16,854 nucleotides of DNA. Origin: Bacteroidales bacterium UBA2030. Its GTDB lineage: Bacteria; Bacteroidota; Bacteroidia; Bacteroidales; TTA-H9. The notes beneath the pieces were generated by a model, which was not told the DNA's origin, searched no databases, and worked only from the letters and a program-made list of their open reading frames with translations. Below are positions 5,475 to 12,800 of this stretch, in pieces. A program made the translations under genes and the position numbers. How positions within the stretch are numbered: position 1 is the stretch's first letter; each line of letters starts with the position of its first letter. The stretch is taken from positions 1 through 16,854 of the forward strand of contig DDBO01000183.1 in NCBI GenBank assembly GCA_002332755.1, given 5' to 3'.

Positions 5475-8294
5475 ATGAGATTGAAATTTTTCATTTTTAT
5501 CCTCTTTACCCTCTGCATGGCACAGGTTATTGGACAGACGGTTCATTTAGGCCCTTCCACCCTTAATCTGAAAAACGGGCTTTGGCTTGAATGCATCAAT
5601 TCGTTGCAAGGCGAAACTCACCGTTTACCCTCAACTCAACCTTTTTTTACTTTCGAAATAGATGATAACGAGGCAGAAACAAGCAATTTGAAATGCAAGG
5701 TATCAGCCGACAGTGTAGTCTTCTTCGGCGACGAGATTGCAGGTAGCCTTAGGTATGCTGAAGCTGCAAGAGGATATCTTTTCACCGTTCGCCTGAAAAA
5801 TACCAGTCAGCGTTTGATTAAAATCGGTAATGTAGTGCCATTGGGACGGGGCAACGACAGGGTTTATATCACCGGGGGAGGAGGATACGAGTGGCCTTAT
5901 TATCTCAACCGCAGCCGGTTATACCGTCCCGGATATGGCCCCATAGGTGTGGTTCTTCCCGATAATGCCTGGCATCTTGGTTTCTGCGATCTTAAAATTG
6001 CATCCAACCTTTCGCTCACCGGCTTAGCCCGCAGAGCTGCCATTAACGGAGGAAAGTTCAACCGATGGCAGGCCGAACTTGAGCCCAGCGGTGAGGTTCT
6101 CTATAAAATTTGGTTAGATTTTCATGAAGGAAACTGGCAAGAGGGGTTGAAGATGATGTTTCAGGAACGTTGGCTCTACGACCTGAAGAATTTCGATAAT
6201 TCGCTCTTTGAACGAGCAGACCTCGCCTGGATAAGGAAAGCCTGGATAATGTTATTGCAATTTGCATGGGACCAAAACTATTATGACAGTCAATCCGGAC
6301 GATACTCGTACGCTGATTACATGAACTATTTCGACCGGCTGACCGGTGGATATGATATTTTCACCTTGTGGCCCACCTGGCCCCGACTGGGCCTCGATCC
6401 CCGCAACCAATTTGATCTCTATTATGACCTGCCCGGCGGTATCGACGAAATCAGAAAACAAGCCGACCTGGCCCATCAAAGAGGGAAAAAATATTTTATC
6501 TCTTACAATCCCTGGGATGCCTCTACGCGTCACGAAGAACATATGAAAGGGCTGGCAAGGCTGCTGCGCGACACCGATGCCGACGGTGTAGTACTCGACA
6601 CCCGGGGTGAATCGAGTCGCGAATTACAGGAAACTGCAGATGCAGTAAAGCCGGGAATTATCATGTATTCTGAGGGGATGGCCATTCCCCGGCATATGCC
6701 CGGAATTATTTCAGGCAGGGTACACGATGCCCTTTATATGCCTCCCGTGCTTAACCTCAATAAATTCATTAAACCCGACTTTGCCATTTTCAGGGTGCTT
6801 CAACTGGCCGACGGTGATTTAACGCGTGAAATCGGAATTTCATTCTTCAACGGATACGCCGTAGAAATAAATACCATGAGACCGGGCAGGCCCGATCGCA
6901 TGGAATCGGAATTGAGATACCTGGGACGTACTACTAAAATATTACGGGAAAACCAAAGTGTATTCTTCAACTACAACTACTTCCCCATGGTAGAAACCCG
7001 GGTGGATAGCATCTATGTAAACAAATGGAAAACAGACGAAAAAATTATTTATACCATTTTCAGCCTGCGCCCCGAAGGATTTAATGGCCCCCTCTTTGTC
7101 TTTGATGAAATGCAGGCCATCAACCCCTCTATCGCCGAAGAGCCTTATCATTTTGTAAGTCTTTACAATCATGAGGAAATTAAACCCGTCAGGCATGAAG
7201 GGAAATGGTGGCTACCCGTAAAAACCGAAGCTTTTCCCAGGGTCGATTTGGGCACGCGCCGCGAAGGAAGGGTGGATTGTATCGCTGTTTTACCTCGCCT
7301 TTTAGAAGTATCATTGAAAAACGACAGCCTTACTTTCGGGTCAGCTTTCGGCGACCGCATCACCATAACAGCCGGCAATCCCGTATATGGTGCTCGCTCG
7401 TATGATTTTGACATTAATAAACAAACCCTCTCCTTGCTAAAGACATTTGGCAGATACGAAGGGAAAATCGTAGTTCAGCTTTATGCAGGTGATGAACTTA
7501 TGGATGAACGCATTCTTGAAATTGCTCCCGGTACTCCCCGATTATTGACTACCGAAAACACCTCCCGTAAATTCAAAGAAACTCCGAAAGGTATGGTGAG
7601 AATCAGCGGAGGTAAATATGCCTTTGCAGCCCGAAGGGCTGTCGGCACGCAGGAACCTTTTATCCACTACCCTGATCATTCAGACACTATCTATTTAAAT
7701 ATCAGTGATTATTATATAGACAAATATCCGGTGACGAATGCGCAGTTTAAGGCCTTTCTCGAAGCCAGTCATTATATCCCTGAAGACACTACTAATTTCT
7801 TGAAACATTGGAAAAATGGAAAAATTCCGACCGGCCTCGAAAACCATCCCGTGGTTTATGTTAGTTACGAGGATGCGCTTGCCTATGCCCGGTGGAAAGG
7901 TGTTAGATTGCCCACCGAATGGGAATGGCAATATGCCGCTCAAGGGAATACTAGTTATGTCTGGCCTTGGGGAAATGAGTTTGATAGCCTGCGCTGCAAC
8001 AGCGGACTAAACTATACTACACCCGTGGATGCCTATCCAGCGGGTGATAGCCCTTTCGGTGTAGCCGACCTTGTAGGTAATGTATGGCAAATGACTGCCG
8101 ACCTCTATGATGATGGAGCCTACTACTTCGTTATCCTAAAAGGGGGCAGCCACTTTAAGCCCACGGGTAGTGAATGGTATGTGGAAGGCGGGCCTCAGCC
8201 TGTGTATCACCGGCAAATATTAATCAAAGTGTCCCCCTCATTCGACCGCTCGTCCACTGTAGGATTTCGCTGTGCCGCAGATTTTGCTCCATAG
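5475..8294 (+). CDS. Secreted glycosidase-like protein fused to an FGE/SUMF1-type domain
   Basis: A 939-aa exported protein. Residues 1 to about 21 are a signal peptide (ends QVIGQT). A beta-rich N-terminal region runs to about 240. Then comes a region that reads like a TIM-barrel glycosidase (about 250-500), with YDIFTLWPTW, a GVVLDTRGES strand (Asp375) and an IIMYSEGMAIPR strand (Glu400), two acidic residues placed as in retaining alpha-glycosidases. That assignment is from pattern only, and the family is not identified. A beta-sandwich-like stretch follows (about 510-690). Residues 706-938 are a formylglycine-generating-enzyme/SUMF1 fold: GMVRISGGKY, DKYPVTNAQF, RLPTEWEW (811-818), GNVWQM (868-873), GFRCAAD (930-936). 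The paired catalytic cysteines of true FGE are absent; the last segment has only Cys933. An AAAAGGA sequence at 5462-5468 precedes the ATG. It is probably co-transcribed with hydF, though the functions look unrelated. Confidence 0.8.
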   Translation: MRLKFFIFILFTLCMAQVIGQTVHLGPSTLNLKNGLWLECINSLQGETHRLPSTQPFFTFEIDDNEAETSNLKCKVSADSVVFFGDEIAGSLRYAEAARGYLFTVRLKNTSQRLIKIGNVVPLGRGNDRVYITGGGGYEWPYYLNRSRLYRPGYGPIGVVLPDNAWHLGFCDLKIASNLSLTGLARRAAINGGKFNRWQAELEPSGEVLYKIWLDFHEGNWQEGLKMMFQERWLYDLKNFDNSLFERADLAWIRKAWIMLLQFAWDQNYYDSQSGRYSYADYMNYFDRLTGGYDIFTLWPTWPRLGLDPRNQFDLYYDLPGGIDEIRKQADLAHQRGKKYFISYNPWDASTRHEEHMKGLARLLRDTDADGVVLDTRGESSRELQETADAVKPGIIMYSEGMAIPRHMPGIISGRVHDALYMPPVLNLNKFIKPDFAIFRVLQLADGDLTREIGISFFNGYAVEINTMRPGRPDRMESELRYLGRTTKILRENQSVFFNYNYFPMVETRVDSIYVNKWKTDEKIIYTIFSLRPEGFNGPLFVFDEMQAINPSIAEEPYHFVSLYNHEEIKPVRHEGKWWLPVKTEAFPRVDLGTRREGRVDCIAVLPRLLEVSLKNDSLTFGSAFGDRITITAGNPVYGARSYDFDINKQTLSLLKTFGRYEGKIVVQLYAGDELMDERILEIAPGTPRLLTTENTSRKFKETPKGMVRISGGKYAFAARRAVGTQEPFIHYPDHSDTIYLNISDYYIDKYPVTNAQFKAFLEASHYIPEDTTNFLKHWKNGKIPTGLENHPVVYVSYEDALAYARWKGVRLPTEWEWQYAAQGNTSYVWPWGNEFDSLRCNSGLNYTTPVDAYPAGDSPFGVADLVGNVWQMTADLYDDGAYYFVILKGGSHFKPTGSEWYVEGGPQPVYHRQILIKVSPSFDRSSTVGFRCAADFAP

Positions 8295-8303
8295 CAGTTG
8301 ATT

Positions 8304-10424
8304 TTACTTTACAATTAGCTTAATAACACTTACCCCATTCCGACTGGTAAAACGCAAAAACCAAATTCCGGGAGCGAGGTCATGGGTATTTCCTTCAAAG
8401 ACGCCTCCGCCATTATCTTTAAAATTAAGAGTCCGGTTGCATCGTCCGTCAGCACTAAGGGCATCCACCCGAAATTTACTTACCTCAAATTCCGGGTAGT
8501 ACACGTAATAACGGTCCTTGGCCGGATTAGGATATATTTTAATCCCTTCTCTGTTTGTGATTGAAATACCTGTATAATAACTCTCATAATAAGCCTCCCA
8601 GCCATCCTCTCGCACAGAGCCATTCGTATTGAAGGTCAAAAATACTTTGCCAGACGGACACAACACAGGGGGCGGAGGACTGGCAGAGTCGTATCTGCCC
8701 GAGTATTCAGCAAGTAATTGAGCAGTAGTAAAATCATAGATACGAAGCTTATCCTGGTCAGGTTCGGTACTGAAACGGGTGAAATAAATAGCAATTTCTT
8801 TGACATCGGGAGGCTGAATACGCCAGATACAAACGGTATTATTGTAATACCAGAAAGTTCCAGAGCCATCCGACAAAAATCCGGCAGGAGCAGTAAGCGT
8901 CTGAGTGCCAACACACCATTGAGGTTTGATGCTCTCATAAGTAGCCACGAAGCCGTCGTCACTTGCCGAATTGCTCCCGATATATTCCACAAACAATTTA
9001 TTACCAGACGACTGAATGGTCTGGGGCAGATTTTCGCCCGTATAGGAGCCCAGCAAAGGGGCTGAAGCATTTGAGCCGTCATAGACATTTATAAAGGATT
9101 CACCCTCCTTGAGACCGAAACGAGAAAAAGAAAGCTTGAGGTAACTTACAGAATCGATAGCATTCTGGGGAGAAATCAGCCAGGTGCGGTTTTGCGAATA
9201 CTGTGGTAAACGGGGGCCACTACCATCGCTGAAACTTCCTACATAATGTCTGAGAGTATCAGCTGCTACTTGCAATCCAGGGTAATTGTAATTTATAGTA
9301 TCGGGATGGCAATTGATGATGACCTCCTGGGCTAAATTGAAATTGTTCCCCCCCGGAGTCAGGTTTTGGGTATAATAGTAGCCATTGTATGAGCCTCCCC
9401 AGCCAAAATTAAAATGATAGTATCCCGTACCCTGATAACCGTCGCAAACAAAGGCATGTCCGTTTACGTTGGGTACCGACCACCCTGCATAATATAAAGG
9501 CATTTTGCGATCGAGATGAGCCACCAACAGGCTATCCCAGTTCATGTTGGTACTGTCGCGAAAAACATACTGCGTCTCTGGCGCATATTTAAAATATGTT
9601 CTGAATGCATAAGCAGCCTTATGATTATACATTCCCGAACCATTGGGTCCGTAAACCAGGTCGCAGGAAACACCGATATGAAAAAGCAATCTGGCGATGG
9701 CTGTATCTGAATCGCTTATTTCGTTGGTCATTTCATCCCAGGCATAATGGGTATTGCCAAAGTCGGCTTCCAGTAAGCCATAAGGAGATTGGGTATATGA
9801 ATAATACCCTACACCTGTGTCGGGCCAACGATAATAGTACATAATCAGGCCCATAGCCGTCGGCACACAGCCGGCATAGCAATGACCATGAGGGCCAGAA
9901 GGGTCGGCCGGACACAACTCATTATAAGGCCAATCCTGGTTCCAGTTTCCATAGGTCAGGGGTTCCACCGCCTTTCCCCTGAAACGTTGGCCAGGCACTG
10001 CGTTGAGCAATTCAATCCATTGCTTGCAGGCTTCTTCTTCAAAAAAATGCCCGCTCTGAAATGCCTCGGCAGCCTGCAAACGGTAATGTTGTATCCACAA
10101 AGCTGCAGCAGGGGGCATTCGGGTTTCATCGTACCACGAAGAAAAACTATAGGCTACCACGGGAATCATACCCATATGTCCTGAAACCATGGCAAAGCCA
10201 ATGGGATACATATTCACAACATAAAATACTGTATGGCCACTCTCCTCGAGCAATTTCAATTCCTTAACCGAAACGTCGGAAGGATTAAAAGGACTTCTCT
10301 GGTTAAACCACTGTATGGCTGCCCTTTCGGCAGTAGCTAATTCAATCTGTCCTAAAGTCATTACAGGAAGCGATAATAAAAACAATGTTAGAAGCAATGC
10401 ACTGGTTTTGTGAATCTTATACAT
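8304..10424 (-). CDS. T9SS-secreted C10 (streptopain-family) cysteine peptidase with two CUB-like domains
   Basis: A 706-aa multidomain secreted protease. Signal peptide at about 1-26 (MYKIHKTS, then a leucine-rich core, ending TLGQ). An N-terminal Spi-type propeptide, which in this family keeps the enzyme inactive, spans about 28-120. The C10 catalytic domain (about 150-375) has Cys186 in AGCVPTAMG and His323 in NGHAFVCDGY, followed by HFNFGWGG. Two CUB-like beta domains follow (about 385-500 and 500-610), each with a YDGS or IYDF strand pattern. The end (about 620-706) is a type A T9SS sorting domain: IKIYPNPAKD near its start and VIKLIVK at the terminus. The frame opens further upstream to 10487, but the promoter-like -7 box lies inside that extension, and the signal peptide begins at 10424. 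The gene converges on the fusion gene with 9 nt between stops. The likely role is extracellular proteolysis of host or environmental protein; the target is unknown. Confidence 0.9.
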   Translation of the reverse strand: MYKIHKTSALLLTLFLLSLPVMTLGQIELATAERAAIQWFNQRSPFNPSDVSVKELKLLEESGHTVFYVVNMYPIGFAMVSGHMGMIPVVAYSFSSWYDETRMPPAAALWIQHYRLQAAEAFQSGHFFEEEACKQWIELLNAVPGQRFRGKAVEPLTYGNWNQDWPYNELCPADPSGPHGHCYAGCVPTAMGLIMYYYRWPDTGVGYYSYTQSPYGLLEADFGNTHYAWDEMTNEISDSDTAIARLLFHIGVSCDLVYGPNGSGMYNHKAAYAFRTYFKYAPETQYVFRDSTNMNWDSLLVAHLDRKMPLYYAGWSVPNVNGHAFVCDGYQGTGYYHFNFGWGGSYNGYYYTQNLTPGGNNFNLAQEVIINCHPDTINYNYPGLQVAADTLRHYVGSFSDGSGPRLPQYSQNRTWLISPQNAIDSVSYLKLSFSRFGLKEGESFINVYDGSNASAPLLGSYTGENLPQTIQSSGNKLFVEYIGSNSASDDGFVATYESIKPQWCVGTQTLTAPAGFLSDGSGTFWYYNNTVCIWRIQPPDVKEIAIYFTRFSTEPDQDKLRIYDFTTAQLLAEYSGRYDSASPPPPVLCPSGKVFLTFNTNGSVREDGWEAYYESYYTGISITNREGIKIYPNPAKDRYYVYYPEFEVSKFRVDALSADGRCNRTLNFKDNGGGVFEGNTHDLAPGIWFLRFTSRNGVSVIKLIVK

Positions 10425-10445
10425 ATTCCTGTGATTTTGTAATCT

Positions 10446-10477
10446 CAAAGGTATAGCAAATTCAAACGGAATGAAAA
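10446..10477 (-). promoter_or_regulatory. Promoter of the C10 peptidase gene
   Basis: On the minus strand TACCTTTG (plus 10446-10453) matches TAnnTTTG fully, and TTTTC (plus 10473-10477) lies 19 nt upstream, close to a -33 TTTG element. It sits about 22 nt before the ATG at 10424, so the transcript leader would be very short. This supports 10424 rather than 10487 as the start. Confidence 0.55.
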
Positions 10478-10839
10478 TAGGTATCACCTGCTAAGGAACA
10501 CTATTTAACAGCTTCATTGCAGACTTCCAATCCCTTACAACTGTCAAAGATTAGTTAGCTGCTTTTATTTCAAAATAAAGCACGATACCAGGTCGCATAC
10601 ACGAGGGTTATGATTGAAGAATAGAGTAGTCGATTTTGTATTTTTTCGGAGACCGTAGTATGCTAAAATTAAGCATAATTTTGCTTAGATGTCAAAACAT
10701 CGCATTTTCAAAATAAAAAAACATTCTTGTTATTGGAATAATTTTAGAAGTTTAATAAATATTAAAAATTAATAAACAGCACCATAGAATTAATGGTATA
10801 TTTATTGTTACTTCATTAACAATGCTAACACCTACTACA
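10478..10839. other. AT-rich intergenic region between divergent secreted-protein genes
   Basis: About 360 nt with no credible gene. It contains a 16-bp near-palindrome at 10671-10686, a small perfect hairpin GATGT-CAAA-ACATC at 10688-10701, a repeated TTAATAAA at 10752-10759 and 10769-10776, and ACCAT/ATGGT inverted halves at 10781-10797. An exact TAnnTTTG box (TAATTTTG, 10676-10683) overlaps the near-palindrome but lacks a well-spaced -33 element. TATATTTA at 10797-10804 is a weaker candidate nearer the lruC-type gene. No promoter for that gene can be fixed from sequence alone. Confidence 0.6.
10671..10686 (+). repeat. Near-perfect 16-bp palindrome, possible operator
   Basis: AAGCATAATTTTGCTT is self-complementary apart from one mismatched pair (positions 6 and 11 of 16). 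It overlaps the exact -7-like box TAATTTTG on the plus strand and is followed after 1 nt by a 5-bp hairpin with a CAAA loop (10688-10701). Overlap with a promoter box is typical of a repressor site, but no regulator is encoded nearby, so this is only suggestive. Confidence 0.35.
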
Positions 10840-12741
10840 ATGAAACGAATCAAGAATCTCACATCTGCAGTCTTTCTATTGACCCTCTTAATTGCTGCAG
10901 GATGCCAAAAAGAGTCTAACCCTGTTCCCGGGGACAAGGATATCGACAACCTTGTAATCAGTCCCCATTTCAAGTATGAAACCTCAAAACACATCAATGT
11001 TTCAGTTACCCTTCCCTATACGGTTGATTATTCATCTATTAATGGAAAAGTTGAGATTTTTTATTTATTTCAGGACTCATTGCGGATTGTTTATACAGGT
11101 CTTTGCGATACTAAAGGGGTTTTAAATGCAACTGTATCAGTACCCTCATTCGTAAAAGAGCTTTATGTAAAAACGTTAGCAGGAGTTAAAACCATTGACC
11201 TCGGTAAAACCCTAAAAAGTTCCCTCGAAGGCGGTTATTCAGTCAATTTTGGAAATGATATTGATACCCTTCCTCCGCGCACGATTGGGGCGTTGAAATT
11301 TTCACAGCTTACTTTAATTGAATCAGAACCCAACTTTTATTATTCAGGCTGGCTAAAAAGCAGCAGCAACCTCATCAGTAACGGGACTTTCGATATCAAT
11401 GATTTCAGAGCCGCACCGACATGGTCATCGCCCATGCCCATCGATGGGAGGTGGTACACAACAAATGAAATTACCGGAAAAGCAGGCAGAGCGATTGATC
11501 CAACAGGGACATCGGGAAATAATTATGTATTAAAAATCAGCTCACAAGGATTTACTTACGGGGGAGTAAGTCAAATGATTCCTGCATCTGCAGGGCAGCT
11601 GATTGTGGCCACGGGGAAATATAAAACCGGTGGCCTCCCTGCTCAGAAATATGGCTGGATATATCTTATTCCTTACAATGCCGGCGGAAATCCTCTGGCT
11701 TACTATTCGGTAATCAATCAAAGCAACCCTACCCAATGGACTACCTTGACAGTATCGGCTACCATGCCAGCGGGAACTGCCAAATGCCAGGTTTTGCTGT
11801 GGGTGAATAATTATGGCGGCGACATTTACTACGATGACATCGTAGTTACCGGACCCAATCCCGATAGCGACAAAGATGGTGTAATTGATGCCGAAGACGA
11901 ATACCCCAACGATCCTCAACGAGCCTTTAATTACTATTACCCATCCAATAATACATATTCAACCCTCGCATTCGAAGATAACTGGCCTTATAAAGCTGAT
12001 TACGATTTTAATGATCTTGTTATTGACCAGCGATACAAATTCGTATTGAATGGCAAACAGCAAATGGTGGATATTTATGGAGATTTTATCGTCAGAGCCA
12101 TTGGGGCATCTTACAAAAATGGTTTCGGATTTAAACTCAATGTCCTCCCTAATGCTATTCAGAGTGTAAGCGGCCAATCTATCACACAAAACTACATTAC
12201 TCTAAATTCCAATGGTACAGAAGCCGGACAGGAGAAAGCAGTAATTATAGTCACTGACAATGTTTTCAAGCAGCTACCCCATCCGGGAACAGGAACAGGT
12301 GTAAATACCACTCCTGGAGCTCCTTATGTGCAGCCTCAACAACAAACCATTCACATAGCCTTTAATAATCCCGTTTCCATTGGTGAACTCAACAACCCCC
12401 TGGTGAATCCTTTCCTGATAGTCAATCAAAACCGTGGCCGTGAGATACACTTAATTGACAATCCGCCTACTACTCTGGCCAATCTTGACTATTTCAACAC
12501 AGGCGCTGATGCATCGAACCTGGCAGCCGGAGGATACTATAAAACCGCAAACAATCTCCCATGGGCCATAGAGCTTCCGGTATCATTCGAATATACTATT
12601 GAAAAAGAAAAAATTACAAATGCATATTTGAAATTTGCGAATTGGGCAGAGACTGCCGGAAATGATTATAGCGACTGGTACATTGCCACAGACCAGGGGT
12701 ATCGCGATAATAGTAAAATATATAGTCACGGAAGCAAATAA
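10840..12741 (+). CDS. LruC-domain surface lipoprotein with carbohydrate-binding-like domain
   Basis: A 633-aa lipoprotein. Signal peptide II: MKRIKN, hydrophobic core, then LIAAGC with acylated Cys22. The residues after it (CQKES) resemble the lipoprotein export signal (QKDDE-like) that sends Bacteroidota lipoproteins to the outer surface. A beta domain (about 35-150) precedes a jelly-roll-like region (about 177-340) starting NLISNGTFD and ending IYYDDIVVTG, as in CBM4/9-type carbohydrate-binding modules. A DSDKDGVIDAEDEYPNDP stretch (342-359) looks like a thrombospondin-type-3 Ca2+ loop and leads into the LruC domain (about 361-620; key motif DYDFNDLVID at 387-396). The in-frame ATG at 10822 would only add six residues before the signal peptide, so 10840 is preferred. 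The function of LruC domains is not established. A hairpin terminator follows the stop by about 20 nt. A solo role in binding or cell-surface structure is possible; no enzyme motif is visible. Confidence 0.87.
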   Translation: MKRIKNLTSAVFLLTLLIAAGCQKESNPVPGDKDIDNLVISPHFKYETSKHINVSVTLPYTVDYSSINGKVEIFYLFQDSLRIVYTGLCDTKGVLNATVSVPSFVKELYVKTLAGVKTIDLGKTLKSSLEGGYSVNFGNDIDTLPPRTIGALKFSQLTLIESEPNFYYSGWLKSSSNLISNGTFDINDFRAAPTWSSPMPIDGRWYTTNEITGKAGRAIDPTGTSGNNYVLKISSQGFTYGGVSQMIPASAGQLIVATGKYKTGGLPAQKYGWIYLIPYNAGGNPLAYYSVINQSNPTQWTTLTVSATMPAGTAKCQVLLWVNNYGGDIYYDDIVVTGPNPDSDKDGVIDAEDEYPNDPQRAFNYYYPSNNTYSTLAFEDNWPYKADYDFNDLVIDQRYKFVLNGKQQMVDIYGDFIVRAIGASYKNGFGFKLNVLPNAIQSVSGQSITQNYITLNSNGTEAGQEKAVIIVTDNVFKQLPHPGTGTGVNTTPGAPYVQPQQQTIHIAFNNPVSIGELNNPLVNPFLIVNQNRGREIHLIDNPPTTLANLDYFNTGADASNLAAGGYYKTANNLPWAIELPVSFEYTIEKEKITNAYLKFANWAETAGNDYSDWYIATDQGYRDNSKIYSHGSK

Positions 12742-12761
12742 TTCTTAGTCCTTGAAAAACT

Positions 12762-12798
12762 AAAAGCGGGATTGGGTAGCTTCTCAATCCCGTTTTTT
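12762..12798. terminator. Bidirectional rho-independent terminator between the LruC gene and purL
   Basis: A perfect 8-bp stem, CGGGATTG (12767-12774) with CAATCCCG (12785-12792), is extended by a G-U pair and an A/T run on the outside. Six T residues follow on the plus strand, and AAAA precedes the stem, giving a T run on the minus strand. It fills the 59-nt gap between convergent stops, so it can end both transcripts. Confidence 0.85.
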
Positions 12799-12800
12799 CA

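Noticed and set aside
7590..8294. Active formylglycine-generating enzyme (sulfatase activator)
   Set aside because: The catalytic cysteine pair is missing, and no sulfatase gene is present in the window.
8636..9088. 150-aa minus-strand frame inside the C10 peptidase gene
   Set aside because: It is another frame of the CUB and C-terminal coding region, with no motif or start context of its own.
10425..10487. Longer C10 peptidase N-terminus from 10487
   Set aside because: The promoter-like -7 box lies within it and the signal peptide begins at 10424.
10561..10582. GCTTTTATTT/AAATAAAGC inverted repeat as a terminator
   Set aside because: The stem needs a bulge, has no T run after it, and follows no gene end.
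11542..11919. 125-aa minus-strand frame inside the LruC gene
   Set aside because: It is antisense to the CBM-like domain and shows no signal or family pattern.
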